Origin: Billgrantia kenyensis
GTDB taxonomy: Bacteria; Pseudomonadota; Gammaproteobacteria; Pseudomonadales; Halomonadaceae
NCBI RefSeq assembly: GCF_013697085.1
Contig: NZ_JACEFT010000003.1
Coordinates: 124,001-188,000, forward strand
Reading direction: 5' to 3'
DNA: 64,000 nt
Shown here: in pieces, positions 35,923 through 45,031 of the stretch
Numbering within the stretch: position 1 is the stretch's first letter
Layout: every line of letters starts with the position of its first letter
Made by a program: the position numbers and the translations under genes
Notes under the pieces: model-generated
What the model was told of the DNA's origin: nothing
The model's database searches: none
Seen by the model: only the letters and a program-made list of their open reading frames with translations

Positions 35923-37319
35923 GACGTGGCGTCGCTACCCTCCTCGCCCTGATCGAACAGCGCGTCGACGAAGTCGCGGGCCTCGAACGGGCGCAGGTCG
36001 TCCAGCCCCTCGCCTACGCCGATGAAGCGAATCGGCGTGCCGAGCTGCTTGGCCAGGGCGAAGATGATGCCGCCCTTGGCGGTACCGTCGAGCTTGGTCA
36101 GGGTAATGCCGGTGACCGGCACCGCCTCGTTGAAAGTGCTGGCCTGGGACAGCGCGTTCTGTCCGGTGCCGGCATCGAGCACCAGCATCACCTCGTGGGG
36201 TGCCGTGTCGTCGAGCTTGCCCATCACCCGGTGCACCTTCTTGAGCTCCTCCATCAGGTGCGCCTTGTTGTGCAGGCGCCCGGCGGTGTCTGCGATCAGC
36301 ACGTCGACCTTGCGCGCCTTGGCCGCCGCCACGGCGTCGTAGACCACCGAGGCGCTGTCGGCGCCGGTATGCTGGGCGATGACCGGCACGTCGTTGCGCT
36401 CGCCCCATACCTTGAGCTGCTCGACCGCAGCGGCACGGAAGGTATCGCCGGCGGCGAGCATCACGCTGCGCCCTTCACGCTGGAAGCGCTGGGCCAGCTT
36501 GCCGATGGTGGTGGTCTTGCCCACGCCGTTGACGCCCACCACCAGGATCACGAAGGGACCTGCACCCTTGGCCGGCAGGGCCAGCGGCTTGGACACGGCA
36601 TCGAGCATCACTGCCAGCTCATCCTGCAGCGCGCGGTAGAGTGCCTGAGGCTCCTTGAGCTCCTTGCGCGAGACGCGCTCGGTGAGGCGGTCGATGATCT
36701 CGGTGGTGGCCTCGATGCCCACGTCGGCCATCAGCAGCTGGGTCTCGAGATCCTCGATCAGCTCGTCGTCGATCTGCTTCTTGCCCAGGAAAAGCCCGGC
36801 GACACCCTCGGCCAGGTTGGCGCGGGTCTTGCCCAGGCCCGAACGGATGCGCGCAAACCAGCCCTTCTTCTCGGCGACGGGTTTCTCCTGTAGCGGCGCA
36901 CGCTCGGGTTCGGGCGCGGGTTCCGGATCGGGCGCCGGAGGCTCAGCCTCGGCTGGCCCAGACGCGGTCTCGGGCGCAAGCGCCTCCTCGCGGAGCGCGG
37001 CGTTCTCCTCTTCCTGGCCTAACGTCTCCACCGCCTCGGTCTGTTCGCGCGTCTCGTCGGCAGCGGGGCCGGCCATGGCCCGCTCCTCGGGGGCAGGGGC
37101 GTCGACGACATCCGGTTCGGCGGGGGCCGCTTCGGGGCCGGTTCGCTCCTCGTCGACAGGTCCCTCCTCAAACGGCGCAGGCGACTCGTCCCGCTCCTCG
37201 CTCGCCCGCTCTTCTTCGGACGGCGCTTCGGACTGCTCTTCGGGCTGGGTCGGCTGCTGATCTTTCAGCTCGTCCTGCTGCTGTTCCTGCTGCTTCTTGC
37301 GCTTGAAAAAACCGAACAT
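35919..37319 (-). CDS. ftsY: Signal recognition particle receptor FtsY
   Basis: GTPase that docks SRP-ribosome complexes at the membrane. 466 residues. An acidic N-terminal A domain (about 1-150, very rich in Glu, Ala and Pro) precedes the N domain and the G domain with GVNGVGKTTTIGKLAQRF, DTFRAAAVEQLKVW, IADTAGRLHNK and TKLDGTAKGGI. Start at ATG 37317-37319 (MFGFFKRKKQ), the membrane-binding start typical of FtsY. Confidence 0.96.
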   Translation of the reverse strand: MFGFFKRKKQQEQQQDELKDQQPTQPEEQSEAPSEEERASEERDESPAPFEEGPVDEERTGPEAAPAEPDVVDAPAPEERAMAGPAADETREQTEAVETLGQEEENAALREEALAPETASGPAEAEPPAPDPEPAPEPERAPLQEKPVAEKKGWFARIRSGLGKTRANLAEGVAGLFLGKKQIDDELIEDLETQLLMADVGIEATTEIIDRLTERVSRKELKEPQALYRALQDELAVMLDAVSKPLALPAKGAGPFVILVVGVNGVGKTTTIGKLAQRFQREGRSVMLAAGDTFRAAAVEQLKVWGERNDVPVIAQHTGADSASVVYDAVAAAKARKVDVLIADTAGRLHNKAHLMEELKKVHRVMGKLDDTAPHEVMLVLDAGTGQNALSQASTFNEAVPVTGITLTKLDGTAKGGIIFALAKQLGTPIRFIGVGEGLDDLRPFEARDFVDALFDQGEEGSDATS

Positions 37320-37409
37320 GGGGGAATTCAGCCTCACGGGTGAATGATCGCTACATCCTAACACCGCGCATCATGACTGTGGACAAGACGGCGGGTACAA
37401 TTCGCGCCC

Positions 37410-38042
37410 ATGACACGTCGCCGCTCCTCTCCCCGTTCCCGCCCCCGTCCCGGTGCTCGCTCGCCCAAGGGCAGCGGCCGCCTGCGCATCATCGGCGGCG
37501 AGTATCGCCGCCGGCTGCTGCCGGTACTCGACAGCCCCGGCCTTCGTCCCACGCCCGACCGGGTGCGTGAGACCCTGTTCAACTGGCTGGCCGCCGCCAC
37601 CCCCGGCGCCCGCGTGCTGGACCTGTTCGCCGGCACCGGTGCGCTGGGCCTGGAGGCGCTCTCGAGAGGCGCTGCCAGGGCGCTGTTCGTCGAGCGCGAT
37701 CCCAAGGTCGCCGGGGCGCTGGAGGACAACCTGCACACCCTCGGTGCCGCCGACCGGGGCCAGGTCCTGACCGGCGACGTCCTCGCCCACCTCGCCGCCG
37801 GCCCGACCGGAGATTCCGCCTTCACGCTCGTCTTTCTCGACCCGCCCTTTCGCCAGGGCCTGGCGACACCCTGCTGCAAGCGCCTGGAACAGGGCTGGCT
37901 GGCGCCGGAGGCCTGGATCTATGTAGAAACCGAGACGGAGCTCGAGGTGAGCGTCCCAGACCGCTGGTCGCTGCACCGGGAAGTGCGTGCCGGCGACAGC
38001 ACCGGCAGGCTCTACCGCCGCCTGCCACCGGGCATCGATTAA
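37410..38042 (+). CDS. rsmD: 16S rRNA m2G966 methyltransferase
   Basis: 210 residues, SAM-dependent. GRLRIIGGEYRRRLLPV, then RPTPDRVRETLFNWL, SAM-binding VLDLFAGTGALGLEALSRGA and catalytic LVFLDPPF match RsmD. Basic N-terminal tail (about 25 residues). Diverges from ftsY over 90 bases, the E. coli arrangement. Confidence 0.95.
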   Translation: MTRRRSSPRSRPRPGARSPKGSGRLRIIGGEYRRRLLPVLDSPGLRPTPDRVRETLFNWLAAATPGARVLDLFAGTGALGLEALSRGAARALFVERDPKVAGALEDNLHTLGAADRGQVLTGDVLAHLAAGPTGDSAFTLVFLDPPFRQGLATPCCKRLEQGWLAPEAWIYVETETELEVSVPDRWSLHREVRAGDSTGRLYRRLPPGID

Positions 38043-38157
38043 ACCGGCGTCGCCGTTCGGCTACGCTTGCCGAGCCGAGGTTCTCGGCGGTACGCTGCGC
38101 AACGGAGTCATCGCGGGCAGGGCCCGCTATCGCAGCATGTCATCTCAGGAGAATACG

Positions 38158-38355
38158 ATGAGCACCGATCTCTTCAACCGGCTCGAGCAGAAAGTGGCCA
38201 GTGCCGTCGAGGCCCTGGAGTTGCTGAAAATGGAGGCGGAGGAGCTGCGCGAGGAAAACAGCCGGCTGAAGCAGGAGCGCGAAGAGTGGGAGCGCCGCCT
38301 CACCGCCCTGCTGGGCAAGTTCGACGAAGTCGAGACAGAAAAAGCCGAGCCCTGA
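38158..38355 (+). CDS. zapB: ZapB-like cell-division coiled-coil protein
   Basis: 65 residues, almost wholly coiled coil: FNRLEQKVASAVEALELLKM, then EELREENSRLKQEREEWERR. Resembles ZapB, which binds ZapA and stacks near the Z ring; similar short coiled coils cannot be excluded. Good CAGGAGA site. Placement next to ftsYEX and rsmD fits a division role. Confidence 0.75.
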   Translation: MSTDLFNRLEQKVASAVEALELLKMEAEELREENSRLKQEREEWERRLTALLGKFDEVETEKAEP

Positions 38356-38377
38356 CCGAGCTGCCCTCGAGGCTCTG

Positions 38378-38839
38378 TCACAGAGGGCGCGACATCAGGA
38401 TGGCATCCTCTCTTGTCGCGTCGGTCGCCCCGGGATGCGGCGGGTAGTAGCCTCGCCGCCGTCCGTCCTCGCCGAACCCCGCCTTGCGGTAAAGGCCGAT
38501 GGCCACAGCATTGCCCGCCCTCACTTCGAGCAGCAGCCGTTCGCTGCCCCAGCGCCGGCCCTGCTCGATGACCTCCTGAAGCAAGCGACCTCCCAGGCCA
38601 TGCCGACGCATGCCAGGCGTCACCAGCATGGCCTGCAGCTCGGCCTCGAAGGGCAGCCTGGCAACCACCGCATGACCGATCAGTTCGCCCTCGATCGCTG
38701 CGCCCAGCACGCAGGCGGCTTCGTCTTCGAGTGCCGCGGCGAGCTGATCACGCGACCAGGGCTTCGCCTGTTGCCGCTCGAGTGCCTCCAGTCGCTGCAG
38801 ATCCACGCGTTCCAGGACACGCAGGACGGGTTCAATCAT
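38378..38839 (-). CDS. rimI: Ribosomal protein S18 alanine N-acetyltransferase
   Basis: 153-residue GNAT protein. Acetyl-CoA motif MLVTPGMRRHGLGGRLLQEV, followed by LLLEVRAGNAVAIGLYRKAGF, typical for RimI. Start at ATG 38837-38839, which overlaps the end of the HolD-like gene by 8 bases. The holD-rimI pair is also found in E. coli. Confidence 0.9.
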   Translation of the reverse strand: MIEPVLRVLERVDLQRLEALERQQAKPWSRDQLAAALEDEAACVLGAAIEGELIGHAVVARLPFEAELQAMLVTPGMRRHGLGGRLLQEVIEQGRRWGSERLLLEVRAGNAVAIGLYRKAGFGEDGRRRGYYPPHPGATDATREDAILMSRPL

Positions 38840-39638
38840 CGGCCTCGGTGGCCTCCGACCAGACCCGCTGCCATTCGAGCAGGCTCGGCCACAGCTCACG
38901 CTTGGCCTGCGCGCTGCGCGCCAGCTCGGCCAGGCCTGGCCCCTGCCACCCGACTAGCCCCTGGAGCTCGAAATGTCCCTGCTGCAAATCGAGCAGGCGC
39001 TCGAGGTCGGCATCCCGGCCGAAAATCAGGATTCTCTCGGGTGCCCAGCCGCGGCGACGCGTGCCTTCGATGAAGGCGTGCAGGCCCTGGCGCGCCTCGT
39101 CCAGCGGTGCCTCGACGGGCAGGTTCTCCATGGGTGGCCAACGAAACGTTTCGAAGACCAGGGGGGACGGAATCGGGATACCGCCTGCCTGCAGCAGGTT
39201 GGACAGCAACTGTCCCTGGCTGGCGTCCGGCGCCGCTTCCCCCGGCACGATGACCAGCCAACGCCCTGCCAGACTGCCGACCTGAAGGGTAAAGCGCAGC
39301 GGCTCCTGGACCTGGCGCGGCAGTTCCTCCACCACCTCGCTGTCGGCTACCGGAGCTGCCTCGTCGTTGGCGGGCTCGATACCCAGCAGCTGCCTAGCCC
39401 TCCTGGCCGGCACCGCACGCGGCGGCTCCGCTGCCGGTTTTGGGGGCTGCTGGGCTGCCTCTTCGGCCTCGTCGAGCAGCGCATGCAGGCGCTCGGCCGG
39501 CGGCGCGGGCGCCTCCCGCTCGGGCAGCTGCCACTCGCACGCCTCGCTCGGTCGCGCATGAGGCAGCTGGTAGCGCGCCACCCAGGCGGTCAATCCCATT
39601 GCCTCCAGGTACTGCAGGCGCTGCGGCTCGGTCGTCAC
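38832..39638 (-). CDS. Probable DNA polymerase III psi-like subunit (HolD-like)
   Basis: 268 residues. RLQYLEAMGLTAWVARYQL near the N-terminus resembles the LxQLGIxxW opening of HolD psi, which ties the clamp loader to SSB, and SAQAKRELWPSLLEWQRVW near the end resembles the HolD C-terminus. Between them is a long Ala/Pro/Glu-rich linker (about 50-90) and an extra middle, so it is nearly twice the E. coli size (137). The neighbour rimI supports the call. Start chosen at GTG 39636-39638, overlapping the bolA stop as GTGA; an ATG at 39695 lies within bolA. Confidence 0.6.
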   Translation of the reverse strand: MTTEPQRLQYLEAMGLTAWVARYQLPHARPSEACEWQLPEREAPAPPAERLHALLDEAEEAAQQPPKPAAEPPRAVPARRARQLLGIEPANDEAAPVADSEVVEELPRQVQEPLRFTLQVGSLAGRWLVIVPGEAAPDASQGQLLSNLLQAGGIPIPSPLVFETFRWPPMENLPVEAPLDEARQGLHAFIEGTRRRGWAPERILIFGRDADLERLLDLQQGHFELQGLVGWQGPGLAELARSAQAKRELWPSLLEWQRVWSEATEADD

Positions 39639-39943
39639 GCGCCGGCGCCACGACAGTCGGGAGAATCGGGACGAGCCTCGCCGCGGCTCTGCCATTCACT
39701 GGGGGTGTAGAGGTGCAGCGCCAGAGCGTGCACCGGCCCAGCCAGCTCATCGGCCAGCAGCGCATAGAGGCGCTGGTGGCGCTTTACCGGCATCAGTCCC
39801 TGGAAGTGCTCGGAGACTACCGTGACCTTGAAGTGGGTCTCGGAATTGGCAGGCACCGCGTGCCGATGGCTCTCGTTCTCCACCGCCAGGTAGGAGGGCT
39901 CGAGGGCCTGCAGTTTCTCTTCGATGGCGGCCTGAATGCTCAT
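39635..39943 (-). CDS. bolA: BolA family protein
   Basis: 102 residues. ESHRHAVPANSETHFKVTVV, VKRHQRLYALLADELAGPVH and ALALHLYTPSEW follow E. coli BolA closely, including the His that binds an iron-sulfur cluster with monothiol glutaredoxins. Roles in stress, cell shape and iron handling are known from relatives. Its end overlaps the HolD-like gene. Confidence 0.93.
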   Translation of the reverse strand: MSIQAAIEEKLQALEPSYLAVENESHRHAVPANSETHFKVTVVSEHFQGLMPVKRHQRLYALLADELAGPVHALALHLYTPSEWQSRGEARPDSPDCRGAGA

Positions 39944-39971
39944 GAGGGCTCCTCGGTCATGCGTGGAGAGT

Positions 39972-41405
39972 TCATTGTACTCGCTTGGGCGGCGACTGCA
40001 CCCGGGATGGCGCCTCGCCGACACTCGCCTTGCGCGCGGCGCCGGACACACGGATTCGCGCCAGGCTGAAGCCAAGCGCCAGCAGGCAGGCCAGACAGCC
40101 GACCCACAGGGTGATCTGCACCGGGGCATTGGCGGCCATGAAGGCTCCTACCAGCGCCACGCCCAGCGACTGGCCCACGGTGCGCGTGGTACTCAGCACG
40201 CCCGAGGCGCTGGTGCTGAGCTCACGCGGCGCGCTGGTCATCATCTCGCGGTTGTTGGGCGGCTGGAACAGTCCGAAGCCGATACCGCAGAGGGCCGTTC
40301 GCCACAGGCTGTCGAGGATGCCGGCATCTTCAGGCAGCAGCGCCAGCGAGGCGAGCCCCAGCATCAGCAATACCAGCCCCAAGCTGGCCATGATGCTGGG
40401 GTTGGTGCGATCGGCTAGGCGCCCGGCGATGGGCCCCACCAGCATGATGGCAAGCGGCCAGGGGGTGAACAGCCAGGCCGTGTGCAGCGGCGAGAAGCCC
40501 ATCTCCTGCTGGTAGAGAAACGACAGCGCGACGAAGGCGAGCCCTTGGCCGACGAAGGCCAGGCCCGAGGCGGACACTGCCAGGCGAAAGCGGCTGACCT
40601 GGAACAGCCGAGGCGGCAACAGCGGGTGGCTGGCCCGGCGCTGGCGGCGCAGGAACAAGTAGCCGGTCACGAGGCTCAGCGCTAACCAGGCCAGGGCCTG
40701 CCACAGCGGCGCCCCGTGTGCCACGGTGTCCATGGCCAGGAAGAAACTGCCCAGCATGATCACCGAGCCCAGCGCACCGCGGCCGTCGAAGCCCCCGCGT
40801 CGCCCCTTCTCGCGCGGCATGGCGCGCCAGGCCAGCCACAGCGAGACCAGGCCCAGCGGCAGATGCAGGGCGAACAGCCAGGGCCAGCTCGCCACCGACA
40901 GCACCAGCCCGCCCACCGCCGGCCCGGCGGCATAGCCGCCCGCCACCACCAGCGCCGAGAGGCCCAGGGCACTGCCCAACAGCCGGGTGGGGAAGATCGA
41001 GCGGTAGAGCGACGGACCGATGGAGAGCGTGGCCGCCGCTCCCAGCCCCTGCAGGGCGCGAAACACCAGCAGCCACTCCAGGCTGCGCGACAGCGCCGCG
41101 CCCAGCGAGGCGAACACGAACAGCGCCAGGCCCGCCACGTAGAGACGCCGGCGGCTGATCATCTCGCTGAAGGAGGCGCACACCAGCAGGAAGGCGGCGC
41201 AGACGATCTGGTAGAGATTGGTGACCCATACCGCCCGGGCGGCAGACACATCGAGGTCGCGCGCAATGGAGGGCAGCGCGATATTGACCATGGTGACGTC
41301 CACCACGGCCATCAGGGTACCGAGAATCAGCGCCAGTACCGCCAGGCGCCGCTCGGGTCCCGGCAAGCCGTCGTCGCCGGGCCGAGTCGAAAAGAGTCGG
41401 CTCAT
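39972..41405 (-). CDS. MFS multidrug exporter, DHA2 family
   Basis: 477 residues with about 13-14 membrane helices. The DHA2 marker VVDVTMVNIALPSIARDL in TM1 and GYAAGPAVGGLVLS (motif C) identify a proton-driven drug exporter of the EmrB/QacA/SmvA group. No membrane-fusion partner is encoded nearby, so it may work alone like SmvA. Substrate unknown. It is 28 bases from bolA, so may be cotranscribed with bolA, holD-like and rimI. Confidence 0.88.
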   Translation of the reverse strand: MSRLFSTRPGDDGLPGPERRLAVLALILGTLMAVVDVTMVNIALPSIARDLDVSAARAVWVTNLYQIVCAAFLLVCASFSEMISRRRLYVAGLALFVFASLGAALSRSLEWLLVFRALQGLGAAATLSIGPSLYRSIFPTRLLGSALGLSALVVAGGYAAGPAVGGLVLSVASWPWLFALHLPLGLVSLWLAWRAMPREKGRRGGFDGRGALGSVIMLGSFFLAMDTVAHGAPLWQALAWLALSLVTGYLFLRRQRRASHPLLPPRLFQVSRFRLAVSASGLAFVGQGLAFVALSFLYQQEMGFSPLHTAWLFTPWPLAIMLVGPIAGRLADRTNPSIMASLGLVLLMLGLASLALLPEDAGILDSLWRTALCGIGFGLFQPPNNREMMTSAPRELSTSASGVLSTTRTVGQSLGVALVGAFMAANAPVQITLWVGCLACLLALGFSLARIRVSGAARKASVGEAPSRVQSPPKRVQ

Positions 41406-41430
41406 TCTATTCCATCATCAGGTGTCGTAA

Positions 41431-41460
41431 CGAGAAAACCGGCCGCAGCCGGTTTTCTCG
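41431..41460 (-). terminator. Terminator after the acidic protein gene
   Basis: CGAGAAAACCGG and CCGGTTTTCTCG form a perfect 12-bp stem with a 6-base loop (CCGCAG), 20 bases beyond the stop at 41481. Confidence 0.85.
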
Positions 41461-41480
41461 TGATGCTTCAGAAAAGGCGG

Positions 41481-41867
41481 TTAATCCTGGTCGGTTTCCA
41501 GCAGTAGGGTATCGTCGACCTCGGAGATCTCCAGCGCGGTCTCGTCGTCCAGGTCGATGGCCAGATAGCTGTGCTCGACCTGCAGGAAGCGCTGGAACAG
41601 GACCCAGTCCAGAGCCTCGGGCCACTGCCGCTCATCCTCTTCCCAGGCGCGCAGCTCGGTCTCGAGGATCTCGAGATAGCGCTCGCGCACGAAGGCCTCC
41701 AGGGCCTCCGGGGTGTCCATCTCGGGAATCAGATAGACCGTGCTTTCACGTTCGACGTCGGCCAGGGTGAGGTCGTCCTCCCCCATGGTGGGCTCCAGCG
41801 CATTGATCCATTCCACGAAGTGCCGGGTCGGCCTGACGCTCAGGGCGGAGCGGTTGAGCAGTTTCAT
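41481..41867 (-). CDS. Unknown acidic protein
   Basis: 128 residues, not recognised. Highly acidic, especially at the end (DLDDETALEISEVDDTLLLE). No signal or membrane segment; mixed helix (LEAFVRERYLEILETELRAW) and strand. A conserved-looking start MKLLNRSALSVRPTRHFVEW. Start at ATG 41865-41867 with GGAGACC upstream; a longer frame to 42002 lacks support. Stand-alone gene with its own terminator, between lysS and the exporter. Confidence 0.75.
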   Translation of the reverse strand: MKLLNRSALSVRPTRHFVEWINALEPTMGEDDLTLADVERESTVYLIPEMDTPEALEAFVRERYLEILETELRAWEEDERQWPEALDWVLFQRFLQVEHSYLAIDLDDETALEISEVDDTLLLETDQD

Positions 41868-42225
41868 CACGGTCTCCTCGACGTCGAAACGGTGATCATT
41901 ATGGGCGCTAGCGCCGCCGCTTACCAATACTTCCGCCTTTTCACTCAGTCGGCTACAAGGCGCCGAGCGAGTGATTGCAGGTCGTGCGTGAGCGAACCTC
42001 ATTTTTCATGGGTGAGGAGTTCGCTCCGAACGGGCTGGCCATGGATGGCCAGCCCTGGCCCTGCACGCGAAGCAGGATGCGAAAGCGTAGCAGGAAAATT
42101 GGAGCGCCCAGGGAAGGGTTTACAGCGTAGTTCGCGATGCACGACGTGCAATCGCCCCGCCAAGGCCGGAAAAGCGAGTCAAGCCTCGGCCAGGCAAGCA
42201 GACGCCTGGCCGAAGCGCAGCCCCT
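41868..42225. other. Gene-free stretch between lysS and the acidic gene
   Basis: 358 bases. For the acidic gene, TTGGTA (complement of 41922-41927) and CATAAT (complement of 41898-41903) are 18 bases apart and could be its promoter. At 42187-42212 CGGCCAGGC and GCCTGGCCG form a perfect 9-bp hairpin 14 bases after the lysS stop, a probable terminator. The divergent R1 copy occupies 42032-42127. Nothing else was seen. Confidence 0.55.
42032..42127 (+). repeat. R1 intergenic structured repeat, copy d (interrupted)
   Basis: Perfect 11-bp hairpin GGGCTGGCCAT-GG-ATGGCCAGCCC (42032-42055), the longest R1 stem here. The box (42102-42127) is GCGCCCAGGGAAGGGTT, one base different from other copies. 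About 46 bases separate hairpin and box, against 1-2 in other copies; the insert holds its own small hairpin (CCTGC...GCAGG). No clear outer stem. Confidence 0.65.
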
Positions 42226-43776
42226 TCACTCCACCTCGGGGCGCATGGCCGGGAACAGCAACACATCTCGAATTGAAGCGCTGTCGGTGAACAGCATCAC
42301 CAGGCGGTCGATGCCGATGCCTTCGCCGGCGGTGGGCGGCATGCCGTACTCCAGCGCGCGCACGTAGTCGGCGTCGTAGTACATCGCCTCGAGGTCGCCG
42401 GCCTCCTTCTCCGCCGCCTGGGCGCGGAAGCGTTCGGCCTGGTCCTCGGCGTCGTTGAGCTCCGAGAAGCCGTTGGCGATCTCGCGCCCGCCGACGAAGA
42501 ACTCGAAGCGCTCGGTGACGAACGGGTTGCTGTCGTTACGCCGCGCCAGCGGACTCACCTCGGTGGGGTAGTCGGTGATGAAGGTCGGATCCTTCAGGCG
42601 GTGCTCGACGGTCTTCTCGAAGATCTCGATCTGGATCTTGCCCAGGCCCCAGCCATCCTTGACATCGATGTCCAGCCGCTCGGCGATCTGCCGCGCGGCG
42701 GCCTCGTCGGACAGCGCCTCGGCGTGGATGTCGGGGTTGTACTCGAGAATCGAGTCGAACACGCTGATACGCTTGAGCGGCTTGCCGAAGTCGTACTCGT
42801 AGGTCTCGAGTACCTCGCCCTCGGCGTTGCGCACGGTATTGACCACGGTGGTGGTGCCCAGCACCTGCCGGCAGATGCCGCGCAGCATCTCCTCGGTGAG
42901 ATCCATCAGGTCATGATGGTTGGCGTGGGCCTGGTAGAACTCGACCATGGTGAACTCGGGGTTGTGCCGGGTCGACAGCCCCTCGTTGCGGAAGTTGCGG
43001 TTGATCTCGAAGACCTTCTCGAAACCGCCCACCACCAGGCGCTTGAGGTAGAGTTCGGGCGCGATGCGCAGGTACATGTCGATGTCCAGCGCATTGTGGT
43101 GGGTGATGAAGGGGCGCGCGGTGGCACCGCCGGGAATCGGCTGCAGCATGGGGGTTTCCACCTCCATGAAGCCGCGCTCCTCGAAGAAGCGGCGCATGGC
43201 GCTGATCACTCCGGCACGGGTCTCGAACACCTTGCGCGAGTCGGGGTTCATGATCAGGTCGACGTAGCGCTGGCGGTAGCGCGCTTCCAGGTCGGTCAGG
43301 CCGTGGAACTTGTCCGGCAGCGGGCGCAGGCTCTTGGTCAGCAGCCTGGCCTCCTGCATCATCACGTAGAGATCGCCCTTGCCCGACTTGTGCACCGGCC
43401 CCCGCGCCGCCACGATGTCGCCGATGTCCCAGCTCTTGATGTCCTCGAGCACCGCTTCCGGCAGCCCCTTCTTGTCGACATAGAGCTGGATCGTGCCGGA
43501 GGGGTCCTGGATCACCAGGAACGGCCCGCGCTTGCGCATGATGCGCCCGGCCACCGCCGCCGGGCGATCAAGCGCTTCCAGCTCGCCCTTGTCCTTCTCG
43601 CCCAGCTCGGCAATCAGGTCGGCTGCCAGGCTGTCGCGGCGAAAGTCATTGGGAAAGGCGCTGCCGCCGGTGGCGGCGGCAAGCTCGCGGCGCGCGGCCA
43701 GCTTGGCCCGGCGCTCGGCGATCAGGCGATTATCGTCGGTCTGGGGGCTGTCCGGTGAAGAGCTCTCGTTGGCCAT
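42226..43776 (-). CDS. lysS: Lysyl-tRNA synthetase, class II
   Basis: 516 residues. N-terminal OB-fold anticodon domain ([20 protein letters not shown]), class II motif 2 [20 protein letters not shown] and motif 3 [28 protein letters not shown] in between. Complete and conventional. Follows prfB on the same strand as in E. coli. Confidence 0.97.
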   Translation of the reverse strand: MANESSSPDSPQTDDNRLIAERRAKLAARRELAAATGGSAFPNDFRRDSLAADLIAELGEKDKGELEALDRPAAVAGRIMRKRGPFLVIQDPSGTIQLYVDKKGLPEAVLEDIKSWDIGDIVAARGPVHKSGKGDLYVMMQEARLLTKSLRPLPDKFHGLTDLEARYRQRYVDLIMNPDSRKVFETRAGVISAMRRFFEERGFMEVETPMLQPIPGGATARPFITHHNALDIDMYLRIAPELYLKRLVVGGFEKVFEINRNFRNEGLSTRHNPEFTMVEFYQAHANHHDLMDLTEEMLRGICRQVLGTTTVVNTVRNAEGEVLETYEYDFGKPLKRISVFDSILEYNPDIHAEALSDEAAARQIAERLDIDVKDGWGLGKIQIEIFEKTVEHRLKDPTFITDYPTEVSPLARRNDSNPFVTERFEFFVGGREIANGFSELNDAEDQAERFRAQAAEKEAGDLEAMYYDADYVRALEYGMPPTAGEGIGIDRLVMLFTDSASIRDVLLFPAMRPEVE

Positions 43777-43853
43777 GTCGCTACCTGTTAGCAGTCACAA
43801 TATGCGGTGGTGTAAGCGCGACCAGAGCCGCGCGAGCGAAGCTGAGACAAGGC

Positions 43854-43900
43854 GCCCCTCAACACTCTGCCCGGGTTCGCAGGCCGAGCAGTGGAGGGGC
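43854..43900 (+). repeat. Hairpin between prfB and lysS, possibly a decayed R2 element
   Basis: GCCCCTC (43854-43860) pairs with GAGGGGC (43894-43900), with further interrupted pairing inside. The left flank CGAGCGAAG...GACAAGGC resembles R2 copy C, but the CGGAGTTTA core is absent. Could also be a simple terminator of prfB. Confidence 0.4.
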
Positions 43901-43932
43901 TTCGCAGCAGCGGCGTGTGCAATGGGCGCCGG

Positions 43933-45031
43933 TTACAAGCCCTGCTTCAAGCTGGCTTCGATGAAGGCGTCAAGATCGCCGTCCAGCACACGGTCGCAGT
44001 TGCTGGTCTGCACGCCGGTGCGCAGGTCCTTGATGCGCTGATCGTCGAGCACGTAGGAGCGGATCTGGCTGCCCCAGCCGATGTCGGCCTTGGAGTCTTC
44101 CGCCTCCTGCTTGGCGGCATTGCGCTTCTCCATCTCGTGCTCCCACAGCTTCGCCTTGAGCTGCTTCATGGCGAAGTCGCGGTTGGCGTGCTGGCTGCGC
44201 TGGCTCTGACAGGCCACCACGATGCCGGTGGGCTCGTGGGTGATGCGCACCGCCGAGTCGGTGGTGTTGACGTGCTGGCCGCCGGCGCCGCTGGAGCGGT
44301 AGGTGTCGACGCGCAGGTCCGCCGGGTTGATCTCGACCTCGAAGCTGTCGTCGATCTCCGGCGACAGGAACACCGAGGCGAACGAAGTGTGGCGGCGGCC
44401 GCCGGAGTCGAACGGGCTCTTGCGCACCAGGCGGTGCACCCCGGTCTCGGTGCGCAGCCAGCCGAAGGCGTGGTCGCCCTGCACGTGAATCGTAGCCGAC
44501 TTGATACCCGCCACCTCACCGGCGGAGAGTTCGGTAATCTCGGCCTTGAAGCCGTGATGCTCGGCCCAGCGCAGGTACATGCGCAGCAGCATGTTGGCCC
44601 AGTCCTGGGCCTCGGTGCCACCGGAGCCGGCCTGGATGTCGAGGTAGGCGTTGTTGGCGTCCATCTCGCCGGAGAACATGCGCCGGAACTCGAGCTTCGC
44701 CAGGCTCTCCTGGAGCCCGTCCAGCTCCTTCTTGACCTCCTCGACGGTCTCCTCGTCCTCCTCCATCTCGGCCAACTCGAGCAGGTCGCGACTATCCGCC
44801 AGGCCCTGGTCGAGCTCGTCGATGGTCTCGACCACCAGCTCGAGGGAGGCGCGCTCCTTGCCGAGCTTCTGGGCGTAGTCGGGGTCGTTCCAGACGTTGG
44901 GGTCTTCCAGTTCGCGGGAGACTTCTTCTAGCCGATCCTTGCGTTCGGCATAGTCAAAGATACCCCCTCAGGACGTCTGTCCGTTCGGCCAGGTCCTTGA
45001 TGAGGTTGTGAATGGGGTTGGTTTCCAGCAT
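43933..45031 (-). CDS. prfB: Peptide chain release factor 2, with programmed +1 frameshift
   Basis: Recognises UAA and UGA stops. Codons 1-25 (start ATG 45029-45031, [20 protein letters not shown]) end at an in-frame TGA (44954-44956). The slip site CTT-TGA-C with the internal AGGGGG stimulator just upstream is the known RF2 frameshift; reading moves +1 and continues for 340 codons, giving 365 residues, the E. coli length. Stop-recognition SPF ([13 protein letters not shown]) and catalytic GGQ ([16 protein letters not shown]) are present. The gene therefore appears as two open frames. Confidence 0.97.

Noticed and set aside
39972..41405. EmrB of an EmrAB-TolC pump
   Set aside because: No membrane-fusion gene adjoins; neighbours are bolA and an unknown gene.
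44836..45031. prfB as a pseudogene because of the in-frame TGA
   Set aside because: The slip site and stimulator are the known programmed frameshift, and the joined product has the exact family length.
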